A DNA stretch of 64,000 bases from CALEMW01 sp035447065 (GCA_035447065.1 DAOTGJ010000009.1:35751-99750); one strand, 5' to 3'. Counted from the stretch's first letter, positions 50,807 through 59,247 are shown. Translations and numbers: made by a program. The notes: a model not told the origin generated them from the letters alone.

Positions 50807-50992
50807 ATGCTGCGCAACCTCGTGATCCTGGTGGGGCTCTACGCCGTCTGGCGGCTGGTGAGCAACGCCCTGCGCCCGCGGCGGCGGCGACCCGCCCCCG
50901 GCCGCGCGGCCGATCCCGAGGAACGACGCTACAGCGACCTGACGGACCAGGAGATCAGCGATGCCGACTACGAGGACCTCGACGGCTCGTGA
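50807..50992 (+). CDS. small membrane protein of unknown function, 61 aa
   Basis: One N-terminal membrane helix (LRNLVILVGLYAVWRLVSNAL), then an Arg/Pro-rich stretch and an acidic end (SDLTDQEISDADYEDL). This layout, a helix followed by a basic patch and an acidic tail, is frequent in small uncharacterised envelope proteins. The start lies 25 bases after tRNA-Arg with no promoter between them. The last 32 bases overlap the next gene, which also encodes a membrane protein. Confidence 0.65.
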   Translation: MLRNLVILVGLYAVWRLVSNALRPRRRRPAPGRAADPEERRYSDLTDQEISDADYEDLDGS

Positions 50993-51338
50993 TTCGGACC
51001 GCCCCTTCCGCTCCCGCTTCGCCGACGGCGAGGACCTCTTCCCCCTGCGCCAGTACCTGCGGGCCCGCGACGAGCTGGTCCACCGCCTGATCACCGCCGT
51101 GATCCTCACGGGGTTCGGCGTCGCGCTCCTGCTGTTCGGACGCTCCGTGCACCACATGATCGCCCGCCACGGGAACGGCGGGGCCGGCTGGCTGGAGCCC
51201 GCGGCCTGGGCCGTCATCGGCCTGGCGCTGGCCGTCACCGGACGTCGGATCTGGCGCCATGTCCGGGCCATCGCGGAGCTGCGGGCGGAGATGCGAATTT
51301 CCCGTGAGCACGTCAAGGAGCTGCGGGATCGGGCTTGA
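50961..51338 (+). CDS. small membrane protein of unknown function, 125 aa
   Basis: Two membrane helices (about residues 42-62, HRLITAVILTGFGVALLLFG, and 80-96, WLEPAAWAVIGLALAVTGR) between a polar N terminus and a charged, helical C terminus (ELRAEMRISREHVKELRD). No family recognised. ATG 50961 is the only good start and overlaps the preceding small gene by 32 bases. It precedes the second polysaccharide block but is separated from it by a 151-bp leader. Confidence 0.6.
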   Translation: MPTTRTSTARDSDRPFRSRFADGEDLFPLRQYLRARDELVHRLITAVILTGFGVALLLFGRSVHHMIARHGNGGAGWLEPAAWAVIGLALAVTGRRIWRHVRAIAELRAEMRISREHVKELRDRA

Positions 51339-51418
51339 TCCCGGGCCCCCGCCGTGGCAAGTTGAGCGCGATTTCACGTTCAGTTCCTTTGGCTTGCGCC
51401 GATAGGAGTCGGGCGACG

Positions 51419-51441
51419 GGTGTCGGCGTGCCGCCGACACC
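51419..51441 (+). promoter_or_regulatory. leader hairpin upstream of nucleotide-sugar dehydrogenase
   Basis: A perfect 10-bp stem, GGTGTCGGCG-tgc-CGCCGACACC, about 48 bases before the TTG start. There is no T tract after it, so it is a structured leader element rather than a clear terminator. No good -35/-10 pair is visible in this 151-bp gap. Confidence 0.4.
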
Positions 51442-51489
51442 GGTCCAGGACGTACCGGCGACCGCCGGAAGTTCAAGGAAGGCGAAGAG

Positions 51490-52785
51490 TTGAACATCAA
51501 GGAACGGTTCCAGTCCAGGGACGCCGTGCTTGGCGTCATCGGTCTCGGTTACGTGGGCCTGCCCCTGGCCATCGAGTACGCCAAGGCGGGGTTCCGGGTC
51601 GTGGGCATCGACCTGGACGCGGACAAGGTGGCCCAGCTGAACGCCGGCACGAGCTACATCATCGACGTGCCCACGGCCGAGGTGGCCGACGCGGTGGGCA
51701 AGGGCCTGCTGCGCGCCTACACCACGGCCGAGGCCCTGCGCGAGTGCGACAGCGTGAACATCTGCGTGCCCACGCCGTTGAGCAAGACCCAGGACCCGGA
51801 CATCAGCTACATCCAGGCGGCCGTGGACGTCATCGTGCCCAGCCTGCACCCCGGCATGCTGATCATCCTGGAGAGCACCACCTATCCCGGCACCTGCGAG
51901 GAGGTCATCCTGCCTCGCCTGAGCGAGAGCGGGCTGGAGGTGGGCAAGGACTTCCACCTGGCCTTCTCGCCCGAGCGCGTGGATCCGGGCAACCCCGTCT
52001 ACCAGACCAAGAACATCCCGAAGGTGGTGGGCGGCATGACTCCGGCCTGCACCGAGGCGGCGGCGTCGCTGTACGCCGAGGTCATGGACACGGTGGTGCC
52101 CGTGAGCAACGCCCGCGTGGCGGAGACCGTGAAGCTGCTGGAGAACACCTTCCGCAGCGTGAACATCGGCATGGTGAACGAGATCGCCCTGATGTGCCAC
52201 TCCCTGGACATCGACGTCTGGGAGGTCATCGAGGCCGCCAGCACCAAGCCCTTCGGCTTCATGCCCTTCTATCCGGGCCCCGGCCTTGGCGGCCACTGCA
52301 TCCCCATCGATCCCTTCTACCTGTCCTGGAAGGCCAAGCAGGTGGGGCACGAGGCCCGCTTCATCGAGCTGGCGGGCCAGGTCAACGGCTCCATGCCCAA
52401 GCACGTGGTGAGCCTGGTGGCCGACGCGCTGAACGAGCGCGGGAAGTCCGTCAAGGGCAGCCGCATCCTGGTGGTGGGCGTGGCCTACAAGCCCAACATC
52501 GACGACGTGCGCGAATCGCCGGCCCTGGACATCATGGAGCTGCTGCACAAGAAGGGCGGCCGCGTGGATTGGTACGATCCGCACGTGCCCGGCCTGCACG
52601 GTCTGGACGGCATGGAGAAGGTGGACGGTTGGAACGCGTCGGCCCTGGCGGCGTACGACTGCGCGGTCATCGTGACGCCGCACAGGACCGTGGACCACGG
52701 CGTGCTGCTGGAGGCCGATCTGGCCGTCGTGGACACGCGCAACGCCCTGAAGGGCCGCACCAGCGCCAGCCTCAGCCGGCTGTAG
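51490..52785 (+). CDS. UDP-N-acetyl-glucosamine 6-dehydrogenase-like nucleotide-sugar dehydrogenase
   Basis: 431 aa UDP-sugar dehydrogenase. N-terminal NAD domain AVLGVIGLGYVGLPLAIEYA, ESTTYPGTCEE and FSPERVDPGN, central KLLENTFRSVNIGMVNEIALM, the catalytic Cys in PGPGLGGHCIPIDPFYL, and a C-terminal UDP-binding domain with GVAYKPNIDDVRESPAL. GGHCIPIDPFYLSWKA and the N-terminal motif favour the WbpA/TviB/WecC group (UDP-GlcNAc or UDP-GalNAc) over UDP-glucose dehydrogenase. The start is TTG 51490 with only a weak upstream AAGGAAG. It opens the second polysaccharide block, followed by an epimerase. Confidence 0.88.
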   Translation: MNIKERFQSRDAVLGVIGLGYVGLPLAIEYAKAGFRVVGIDLDADKVAQLNAGTSYIIDVPTAEVADAVGKGLLRAYTTAEALRECDSVNICVPTPLSKTQDPDISYIQAAVDVIVPSLHPGMLIILESTTYPGTCEEVILPRLSESGLEVGKDFHLAFSPERVDPGNPVYQTKNIPKVVGGMTPACTEAAASLYAEVMDTVVPVSNARVAETVKLLENTFRSVNIGMVNEIALMCHSLDIDVWEVIEAASTKPFGFMPFYPGPGLGGHCIPIDPFYLSWKAKQVGHEARFIELAGQVNGSMPKHVVSLVADALNERGKSVKGSRILVVGVAYKPNIDDVRESPALDIMELLHKKGGRVDWYDPHVPGLHGLDGMEKVDGWNASALAAYDCAVIVTPHRTVDHGVLLEADLAVVDTRNALKGRTSASLSRL

Positions 52786-52804
52786 TCGAACACACGGAGG
52801 GAAC

Positions 52805-53746
52805 ATGACTCGCTGTCTGGTCACCGGAGGCGCGGGCTTCATCGGCTCGCACCTCGCCCACGCCCTGGTGGAGAAGGGCTGGGATGTGCGCATCCTGGAC
52901 AACTTCTCCACGGGCAAGCCCCAGAACATGGACGGATTCCGCGACCGCGTGGACTTCGTGGAGGGATCCATCACGGACATGGAGACCGCCAAGCGCTGCT
53001 GCGACGGCGTGGAGGTGGTCTTCCACCAGGCCGCGCTGGCCTCGGTGCCGCGCAGCGTGGAGGATCCTCTCACGTCCAACTTCCACAACGTGGACGGCAC
53101 GCTGACCATGCTCATGGCCGCGCGCGACGCCGGCGTGAAGCGCTTCGTCTACGCGGCCAGCAGCTCCGCCTACGGCGACTCCGAGGCGCTGCCCAAGCGC
53201 GAGGACATGCCCTACGAGCCCCTGTCGCCGTACGCGGTGAACAAGTACGTGGGCGAGCTCTACCTGAAGGTCTTCGACCGCCTGTACGGGCTGAGCACCG
53301 TGGGCCTGCGCTACTTCAACGTCTTCGGCCCGCGCCAGGACCCCAAGAGCCAGTACGCCGCGGTGATCCCCATCTTCATCACGCGCATGCTGCGCGGCGA
53401 GAAGCCCCTGATCAACGGCGACGGCAGCTTCTCCCGCGACTTCACCTTCATCGCCAACGTGGTCCACGCCAACATCTGCGCGGCCACGGCCGAGGACACG
53501 GGCGGCCGCACGGTCAACGTGGCCTGCGGCGACCGCTTCAGCCTGAACGAGCTGGTGCGGCACATCAACACCCACGCCGGCACGAGCATCGAGCCCGAGT
53601 ACGGCCCGGTGCGCGCCGGCGACGTGCCCCACTCCCAGGCGGACATCACCCTGGCCCGCCGGGTGCTGGGCTACGAGCCGCAGGTGTCGTTCGAGGAGGG
53701 GCTGGCCCGCACGGTGGCCTGGTACCGCGAGAATCTGGGAGCGTGA
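52805..53746 (+). CDS. NAD-dependent UDP-sugar 4-epimerase (SDR, WbpP/GalE-like)
   Basis: 313 aa extended SDR. CLVTGGAGFIGSHLAHAL at the N terminus, YAASSSAYGDSEALPK with the catalytic Ser, YAVNKYVGE with Tyr-x3-Lys, and RYFNVFGPRQDPKSQYAAV, which resembles UDP-GlcNAc/GlcNAcA 4-epimerases (WbpP type). Together with the upstream dehydrogenase it could give UDP-GalNAcA from UDP-GlcNAc. GGAGG precedes the ATG. The export gene follows with its start just after the stop. Confidence 0.88.
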   Translation: MTRCLVTGGAGFIGSHLAHALVEKGWDVRILDNFSTGKPQNMDGFRDRVDFVEGSITDMETAKRCCDGVEVVFHQAALASVPRSVEDPLTSNFHNVDGTLTMLMAARDAGVKRFVYAASSSAYGDSEALPKREDMPYEPLSPYAVNKYVGELYLKVFDRLYGLSTVGLRYFNVFGPRQDPKSQYAAVIPIFITRMLRGEKPLINGDGSFSRDFTFIANVVHANICAATAEDTGGRTVNVACGDRFSLNELVRHINTHAGTSIEPEYGPVRAGDVPHSQADITLARRVLGYEPQVSFEEGLARTVAWYRENLGA

Positions 53747-53763
53747 TGAGGGGGGAGACGCCG

Positions 53764-54702
53764 ATGCGCACGCGATGGGGATGGACGACCCTTCTGCTGC
53801 TGGCCCTGGCCGGCGCGGCCCTGGCCCAGGCGCCGGAGCCCTACCTGATCGGTCCGGGCGACGTGCTGCAGCTGAACGTGCTCCAGCAGCCGAGCCTGGA
53901 CCGTGAGCTGCAGGTGCGGCCCGACGGCACGGCCGTGATCCCCACCGTGGGCGAGATCGAGCTGGCGGGGCTGAGCGTGGCCGCCGCCGAGCAGCTCCTG
54001 GCGCAGAAGCTGCGTCTGTACGACCGCAACATCCGCGACGTCTCGGTGACCGTGGTCCAGTACAACGCCCTGCGCATCTACGTGATGGGCGCGGTGGCGC
54101 GGCCCGGCAACTACACCTTCGACGCCGCGCCCACGCTGTGGTCTGTGCTGCGCGAGGCCGGCGGCCTGGCGCCGGACGCGAACCCGGCCGCCGTGCGCAT
54201 CATCAGCGCCGGCGAGGGGACGCCGGGCACCACGCTGGTGGACATCTCGGCCTTCGTGGCGGGCACGGGCACGCCGCCGGGAACGCCGCTGCGCGCCGGA
54301 GACACCGTGGTGGTCCCCAGCCTCAGCGAGGCGGCGGCGACCCCCGAGGCCGGCGTGCAGGTCTTCGGCAGCGTGGCGCGGCCGGGGGTCTACCCGGTGA
54401 GCGAGCCCATGCCGCTGCTCTCGGTGCTGATGCTGGCCGGGGCGCCCATCCGCGAGGGCGATCTGAGCAAGGCCTGGTGGATCCATCGCCTGCCCAGCGG
54501 GCGCTACGAATCCAGCCTGGTGGACATGAAGCTGTTCCTGGAGTCGGGGGACCCCATCGGCAATCCCATGGTCCACCCCGGCGATACGGTGCGCCTGGAT
54601 TACGACACCCCGGGCTTCTGGGGACGCGCGTTCCCGATCATGCTCGGCACCCTGACCACGGCGGCCACCCTGTACCTGGCCATCGATCGGGCCCAGAACT
54701 GA
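53764..54702 (+). CDS. polysaccharide export outer-membrane protein (Wza/SLBB family)
   Basis: 312 aa. Signal peptide RWGWTTLLLLALAGAALAQA, no lipobox Cys. Poly-export domain YLIGPGDVLQLNVLQQPSLD and RPDGTAVIPTVGEIELAGLS, then two SLBB domains (RIYVMGAVARPGNYTF and VQVFGSVARPGVYPV), and a C-terminal hydrophobic segment (AFPIMLGTLTTAATLYLAI). Canonical Wza has a lipidated Cys and an amphipathic C-terminal helix; here the C terminus could sit in the membrane. ATG 53764 has GGGGGAG 7 bases upstream and is preferred to GTG 53743. Confidence 0.9.
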   Translation: MRTRWGWTTLLLLALAGAALAQAPEPYLIGPGDVLQLNVLQQPSLDRELQVRPDGTAVIPTVGEIELAGLSVAAAEQLLAQKLRLYDRNIRDVSVTVVQYNALRIYVMGAVARPGNYTFDAAPTLWSVLREAGGLAPDANPAAVRIISAGEGTPGTTLVDISAFVAGTGTPPGTPLRAGDTVVVPSLSEAAATPEAGVQVFGSVARPGVYPVSEPMPLLSVLMLAGAPIREGDLSKAWWIHRLPSGRYESSLVDMKLFLESGDPIGNPMVHPGDTVRLDYDTPGFWGRAFPIMLGTLTTAATLYLAIDRAQN

Positions 54703-54775
54703 CGAGGTTGCGACGGACAAAGCGGTTGAAAACCGTCTGAAAACGAAAATGAGACTGGTTCTCTGTTGACGGTTC

Positions 54776-54784
54776 TGCTAAGAT
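54776..54784 (+). promoter_or_regulatory. possible extended -10 promoter for second sugar transferase
   Basis: TGC followed by TAAGAT (54779-54784) in an AT-rich gap, 84 bases before the TTG start. There is no good -35 box at the right distance, so this is a weak call. A CGGTT-gaa-AACCG hairpin lies upstream at 54723-54735. Confidence 0.25.
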
Positions 54785-54867
54785 GGCAGGGCCACGCCCG
54801 GACAAGCAGAGAAAGGACCGGAACGGCTCAAGCTCATGGACGTCGGGGGGACGTTCGAGGGGGAACG

Positions 54868-55653
54868 TTGGAGAGCGCCAAGAGCAATGCTCCGCTGCAC
54901 GATGCGGGGCCGATCGGCGGATTGTACCTCGCCGAGGATCATCCTGTTGCTCGGAATCCGCACCGCCCGACCGAGGACGACATCCTCCGGTCCGCCGACC
55001 TGCGCTACATCGCGCGGTCCAAGCGGATCACGGACATCGTCATCTCGCTGGGAGCCCTGACGGTCTTCGGCCTCCTGCTGCCCTGGATCGCCCTGGCCAT
55101 CAAGCTGGATTCGCCGGGTCCCATCTTCTTCCGCCAATCCCGCATCGGCATCGACCGGCGCCGCTTCCGCCACGCGGACTGCGCCAGCGACGGCGAGCGC
55201 CGCAGCATCGTGTATCCCGGCAAGCCTTTCGACATCGTCAAGCTGCGCACCATGCGCACCGACGCCGAGAAGGACGGGCCCCAGTGGGCCAAGGAGCACG
55301 ACACGCGCATCACCCGCGTGGGCAACTTCCTGCGCAAGACCCGGCTGGACGAGTTCCCCCAGTTCGTGAACGTGCTGAAGGGGGAGATGAGCGTCATCGG
55401 CCCGCGGCCCGAGCGGCTCTGCTTCATCCGCCAGCTGGAACACGACGTGCCCTGCTACATGGACCGCCTGGCGGTGCTTCCCGGCATCACGGGGCTGGCC
55501 CAGGTGGTCAACGGCTACGACACGGACCTGGAATCCGTACGGCGCAAGGTGGCCCTGGACCGGCAGTACATCCGCAGCCTGAACTGGAAATCGGACGTGC
55601 GGATCTTCCTGATGACCTTCCGGGTGCTGTTCAGCGGCGACGGCGCGCACTAG
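54868..55653 (+). CDS. polyprenyl-phosphate sugar-1-phosphate transferase (second initiating enzyme)
   Basis: 261 aa, same family as the protein at 25761 but distinct. One membrane helix (RITDIVISLGALTVFGLLLPWIALA), then SPGPIFFRQSRIGIDRRRF, PFDIVKLRTMRTDAEKDGPQWA, RTRLDEFPQFVNVLKGEMSVIGPRPER, and GITGLAQVVNG. It has an insertion (HADCASDGERRSIVYPG) between the first core motifs, seen in some EpsE/GumD-like members. I chose TTG 54868, preceded by GAGGGGG; upstream in-frame codons fall in the leader. Two initiating enzymes imply two separate lipid-linked glycans. A strong terminator follows. Confidence 0.88.
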   Translation: MESAKSNAPLHDAGPIGGLYLAEDHPVARNPHRPTEDDILRSADLRYIARSKRITDIVISLGALTVFGLLLPWIALAIKLDSPGPIFFRQSRIGIDRRRFRHADCASDGERRSIVYPGKPFDIVKLRTMRTDAEKDGPQWAKEHDTRITRVGNFLRKTRLDEFPQFVNVLKGEMSVIGPRPERLCFIRQLEHDVPCYMDRLAVLPGITGLAQVVNGYDTDLESVRRKVALDRQYIRSLNWKSDVRIFLMTFRVLFSGDGAH

Positions 55654-55672
55654 CCGCCGTCGCCCGAGGTGC

Positions 55673-55707
55673 GCGGCCCGCCGGGACCTTCCCGGCGGGC
55701 CGCTTTT
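55673..55707 (+). terminator. intrinsic terminator after the second sugar transferase
   Basis: A 13-bp perfect stem (GCGGCCCGCCGGG with CCCGGCGGGCCGC), loop ACCTT, followed by TTTTCTG. It is 20 bases after the stop and separates the transferase from the regulator. Confidence 0.92.
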
Positions 55708-55746
55708 CTGTTGCACGGGCCCCGGCCGACCACCATCATGCACCCC

Positions 55747-57165
55747 ATGACTGCCCGGCTGCTCATCGTCGACGACCAGGCCCCCATCCTGCAGTTCCTG
55801 CGCCGGACCCTGGAGGATCAGGGGCATCAGGTGCGCACGGCCGCCACGGCGGCCGCGTGCCGCGCCGCCGTGCGCGAGGAGGTGCCGGACCTCATCCTGC
55901 TGGACGTGCGCCTGCCCGACGGCAACGGTCTGGAGCTGCTCAAGGAGCTCCACGCCGAGTTCCCGCACACCGCCGTGATCCTCATGACCGCCTACGCCGA
56001 GTTGGAGACCGCCGTGGCCGCGGGCCGCGCCGGCGCCCAGGACTTCCTGACCAAGCCCTTCCACCTGGATCAGCTCCTGCTGGCGGTGGAGCGCGCCCTG
56101 GGCAACACGCGCACGGCGCGGCGGCTCTATACGGCACGGCGGCGCGAGCAGTTCTACCACGTATCGCCGGGCATGGTGATGAGCGCGGCGCCGGCCATGC
56201 GCGAGGTCTACGAGACCGTCCGCAAGCTGGCCGCCAGCGACCGCACCACCGTGCTGATCCAGGGCGAGAGCGGCGTGGGCAAGGACGTGCTGGCCAACAT
56301 GATCCACGCCACCAGCGTGCGCAGCGACGAGGCCCTGCTGGAGCTCAACTGCGCCGCGCTGCCGGAGAAGCTGCTGGAGTCCGAGCTCTTCGGGCACGAG
56401 AAGGGCGCCTTCACCGGCGCGGTGCAGACCAAGCCCGGCCTGCTGGAGCTGGCGCACAAGGGCACGCTGTTCCTGGACGAGATCGGCGAGATGAGCCCGG
56501 CCCTGCAGGTGAAGCTGCTGCGCCTGCTGGAGAAGCAGGTCTTCCGCCGCGTGGGCGGCGTGGAGGACGTGGGCGTGGACGTGCGCTTCCTGGCCGCCAC
56601 CAACCGCGATCTGGCCGCCATGGTGGCCGCCGGCACCTTCCGCGAAGACCTCTACTACCGCTTGAAGGTGGTGCCGTTGACGGTGCCCCCCCTGCGCGAG
56701 CGGACCGACGACGTGCAGGCCCTGGCCGAGCACTTCCTCTCGCTCTTCAGCGCCCAGTTCACCAAGCGCTTCCAGGGCTTCGCGCCCGGGGCCATGGAGC
56801 TGCTGGAGACCTACCGCTGGCCCGGGAACGTGCGCGAGCTGCGGAACGTGCTGGAGCGCGCCGTGTTGCTCAACGACGGCCCCGAGCTGCGCGCGGACAT
56901 GATCCACCTGGGCGAACCCGGCGCCTCTGCGGTCACCGCCGTGGCCCATGACCTGCCGCCGCTGGCCGTGGAGCTGGCCGCGGCCCTGCAGGCCCCCTGG
57001 AGCGCCGACGGCGTGGACCTGGAGGAGCTGGTGGGCCGCGTGGAGACCGCCCTCATCCAGCGCGCCTACCGGGAGGCCGACGGCAATCAGAGCGGCGCGG
57101 CCCGGCTGCTGCGCCTCAACCGCGACAAGATCCGCTCCAGGGTCAAGAAGTACGGACTCCCATGA
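55747..57165 (+). CDS. sigma-54-dependent response regulator (NtrC family)
   Basis: 472 aa. Receiver domain 1-120 (LLIVDDQAPI with paired Asp, phosphorylatable Asp in LILLDVRLPDG, LMTAYAE, FLTKPF), AAA+ domain ~145-385 with GESGVGKDVLA (Walker A), EKGAFTGAV (the GAFTGA loop that contacts sigma-54), GTLFLDEIGEM (Walker B), and arginine finger region REDLYYRL. The C-terminal Fis-type helix-turn-helix ends DGNQSGAARLLRLNRDKIRSRVKKYG. It thus activates sigma-54 promoters. No sensor kinase or rpoN lies in the window. Start ATG 55747; ATG 55738 is possible. Position after the polysaccharide block hints at its control. Confidence 0.92.
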   Translation: MTARLLIVDDQAPILQFLRRTLEDQGHQVRTAATAAACRAAVREEVPDLILLDVRLPDGNGLELLKELHAEFPHTAVILMTAYAELETAVAAGRAGAQDFLTKPFHLDQLLLAVERALGNTRTARRLYTARRREQFYHVSPGMVMSAAPAMREVYETVRKLAASDRTTVLIQGESGVGKDVLANMIHATSVRSDEALLELNCAALPEKLLESELFGHEKGAFTGAVQTKPGLLELAHKGTLFLDEIGEMSPALQVKLLRLLEKQVFRRVGGVEDVGVDVRFLAATNRDLAAMVAAGTFREDLYYRLKVVPLTVPPLRERTDDVQALAEHFLSLFSAQFTKRFQGFAPGAMELLETYRWPGNVRELRNVLERAVLLNDGPELRADMIHLGEPGASAVTAVAHDLPPLAVELAAALQAPWSADGVDLEELVGRVETALIQRAYREADGNQSGAARLLRLNRDKIRSRVKKYGLP

Positions 57166-57668
57166 TGCGACGCACCTTCTCGATCGTCCTCCTGCCGCTG
57201 GCGGCCTGCCTGGCGGGCTGCGGCATCTATTCGGCCAACTCCGCGCGGGTGGACGAGGCGATCCGCTACGTCGCCATCCCCACCCTGGAGAACCGCACGG
57301 CGGAGCCGTCCATCGGCATGGAGCTGACGGATCTCATCATCGCCGCGATCCAACGCGACAATACCCTGAAGGTGGTGGGCGAGGACGACGCCACCGCGGA
57401 TCTGGTGGGCGCCGTCACCCTGTACCGCCGCAAGGAAGCCTTCACCACCAGCCAGCTCCAGGTGGACGAATACCAGGTGCAGATCCAGGTGGAGCTCTCC
57501 TTCCTGCCGCGCGACGGCAGCAAGCCGCTGTTCGAGAAGAAACGGCTGCAGGGCACGGGCAACTACCTGCTGGACGGTTCCGACGGCTCCGATGAGACCA
57601 GCGCCCGCACGCTGGCCGCCGACGAGATCGTGCGAGGGGTCCTGGGCGCCATCGCGGAGGACTGGTGA
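57162..57668 (+). CDS. lptE: LPS-assembly lipoprotein LptE
   Basis: 168 aa. N-terminal signal peptide with lipobox LAGC (Cys near residue 20), then the LptE core: IYSANSARVDEAIRYVAIPTLENRT, GMELTDLIIAAIQRDNTLKVV, DADLVGAVTLYRRKEA, and the C-terminal AARTLAADEIVRGVLGA. It plugs the LptD barrel and helps place LPS on the cell surface. ATG 57162 overlaps the regulator stop. It precedes holA, a very common pair (in E. coli lptE-holA). Confidence 0.9.
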   Translation: MMRRTFSIVLLPLAACLAGCGIYSANSARVDEAIRYVAIPTLENRTAEPSIGMELTDLIIAAIQRDNTLKVVGEDDATADLVGAVTLYRRKEAFTTSQLQVDEYQVQIQVELSFLPRDGSKPLFEKKRLQGTGNYLLDGSDGSDETSARTLAADEIVRGVLGAIAEDW

Positions 57669-58696
57669 TGGCGGGGCGCGGGGGAGGCGACGGCCGCGGT
57701 TTCACGGAGCTGCGCAAGGAGCTGGCGGCCAAGGAGTTCGCGCCGGTCTACGCCCTGGTGGGCGAGGACCAGCTGCGCGCCCAGTCCGTGGTGGAATGGC
57801 TGCGCAAGAACCTGCTGGGCGACGCCAACGCGGCCTTCAACTACCACGTGTTCGACGGCGAAGACTGCGGCGCCGACCGCGTGCTGCAGCAGGCGCTGAG
57901 CTATCCCATGCTCGCCGCCCAGCAGCTGGTCTGGGTCAAGCGCGCCGACGCCATGCTGGGCGATGCCGCCGCCGAGGAAGCCATCTGTCGTTATTTTAAC
58001 AAGCCGCCCGCCGAGACCTTGCTGATCCTGACGTCGGACAAGGCCGACGGCCGCAAGCGCTGGGTCAAGGCCGCCAAGGCCGCCGGCTACTGGGTGGACA
58101 TGGCCACGCCCAGCGGCCGCGATCTGACGAGCTGGGTGGAGCGCGCCGGACGCGAGCGCGGGCTGGCGCTCACGCAGGATCTGGCCGTGCTGCTGGTGGA
58201 GCTGGTGGGCGAAGACCTCCAGGCTTTGTCCAGCGAGCTGGACAAGCTGGGCACCGCCGTGGGCGACGATGCCGCGGCCCTGGACGAGCAGGCGCTGCAG
58301 GAGCTGATCCTGGAGCAGCGGCCGGTGGATCCGTTCGTGCTGGTGGGCTCGCTGGGACCCGGCCGGGCCGCCGAGGGCATCCGCACGCTGCGGCGCTTCC
58401 TGGCCGAGGGCCGCACGGTCTTCGAGCTGACGCCGCTGCTGATCTGGCGCATCAAGCAGGTGGCCCAGGTGGCGTCCCTGTTGGACGAAGGGCTGGACAC
58501 GCGGCAGATCCCGTCGGCCCTGGGCGCGTCGCCGTACGCGGTGCGGCAGGCCTCCGACGTGGCCCGGAACTGGGGACGCGAGCGCGTGGACCTGGCCATG
58601 GCCGCGGTGGCGCGTGTGGAGCGGACCCTCAAGAGCAGTCCGCTGGGCGGCGAGCTGGTGCTGGAGCGGGCGATCCTGGAAATCTGCGCGTCCTGA
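57668..58696 (+). CDS. holA: DNA polymerase III delta subunit
   Basis: 342 aa clamp-loader subunit that opens the beta clamp. It begins with a FTELRKELAAKEFAPVYALVGED segment followed by the delta fold: NYHVFDGEDC, LSYPMLAAQQLVWVKRAD, LLILTSDKADGRKRWVKAAKA, the SELDKLGT helix, and EQRPVDPFVLVGSLG to the C-terminal collar. GGAGG is 7 bases before ATG 57668, which beats the overlapping GTG 57665. It is the last plus-strand gene of the long run before the dif-like site. Confidence 0.9.
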   Translation: MAGRGGGDGRGFTELRKELAAKEFAPVYALVGEDQLRAQSVVEWLRKNLLGDANAAFNYHVFDGEDCGADRVLQQALSYPMLAAQQLVWVKRADAMLGDAAAEEAICRYFNKPPAETLLILTSDKADGRKRWVKAAKAAGYWVDMATPSGRDLTSWVERAGRERGLALTQDLAVLLVELVGEDLQALSSELDKLGTAVGDDAAALDEQALQELILEQRPVDPFVLVGSLGPGRAAEGIRTLRRFLAEGRTVFELTPLLIWRIKQVAQVASLLDEGLDTRQIPSALGASPYAVRQASDVARNWGRERVDLAMAAVARVERTLKSSPLGGELVLERAILEICAS

Positions 58697-58712
58697 GTCG
58701 TTCTCAGGGTGT

Positions 58713-58740
58713 ACTTAACATAATATACATTATGCGCAAT
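58713..58740 (-). other. dif: dif-like XerCD recombination site
   Basis: Read on the minus strand, this 28-bp sequence has a XerC-type left arm ATTGCGCATAA, a central TGTATA, and a XerD-type right arm TTATGTTAAGT. It matches the E. coli dif sequence as I recall it at 25 of 28 positions (differences at positions 1, 2 and 27). It lies in the short gap between holA and a minus-strand gene, and the coding strand switches here. It should be the chromosome-dimer resolution site near the replication terminus. Confidence 0.88.
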
Positions 58741-58789
58741 CAGTGAAGCGAACGATCCAAGCCGTTCCCCGCCATGGGCCTGGGTGTCC

Positions 58790-59152
58790 TCAGACGTCGG
58801 CCTCCACGGGAACCTTGACCGCGATGTCGTCCAGATACGGGATGTCCCAGCTCTCGCCGGCCAGGGCCTTGACGAAGCCCAGGACGCTCAGGCCCAGGGC
58901 GGCGAGCACCACGGCCAGGTGCAGCAGCAGCGAGATGATGAAGCCCAGCACGGGGATCACGCCGATGGTGGCGTCGAGGACGGCCAGGGCGATCAGCGCC
59001 ACCACCTGGGCGAAGAACAGCGCGAAGCCCTGGCGACAGTGGCGCGCCAGGAAGGCGGTCTTGGGCTTGGCCAGGAAGATGGGCAAGAGCACGGCCACGG
59101 ACAGGTAGCAGAGACTGGCGAACCAGCGCTCGCGGCTCGACGGCATCGTCAT
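58790..59152 (-). CDS. small multi-helix membrane protein (DUF4870-like)
   Basis: 120 aa with three hydrophobic segments: FASLCYLSVAVLLPIFLA, FALFFAQVVALIALAVLDAT and VIPVLGFIISLLLHLAVVLAALGLSVLGFVKALAG, joined by the short loop PKTAFLARHCRQG. The order and the loop resemble DUF4870/YtzI-type small membrane proteins, function unknown. ATG at 59152 is preceded by GGGGGAG on the minus strand. It is the first minus-strand gene right of the dif-like site and is divergent from the PqqD-like gene. Confidence 0.72.
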   Translation of the reverse strand: MTMPSSRERWFASLCYLSVAVLLPIFLAKPKTAFLARHCRQGFALFFAQVVALIALAVLDATIGVIPVLGFIISLLLHLAVVLAALGLSVLGFVKALAGESWDIPYLDDIAVKVPVEADV

Positions 59153-59247
59153 GACGGGCTCCCCCGATCGATGGTGACGTTGGATCGCCATCCATGATAC
59201 ACCGCGCCCGCGGGATTGGCACCTGCAGAGAAGGCCTGAGGCGACGC

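Noticed and set aside
51355..51376. Possible sigma-54 promoter (TGG-N10-GC) upstream of the nucleotide-sugar dehydrogenase
   Set aside because: GG-N10-GC spacing is present, but the TTGC part of the -12 element is missing, so chance match is likely.
54765..54790. TTGACG followed by TAAGAT upstream of the second sugar transferase as a normal promoter
   Set aside because: Only 8 bp separate the two boxes; kept only as a weak extended -10 candidate.
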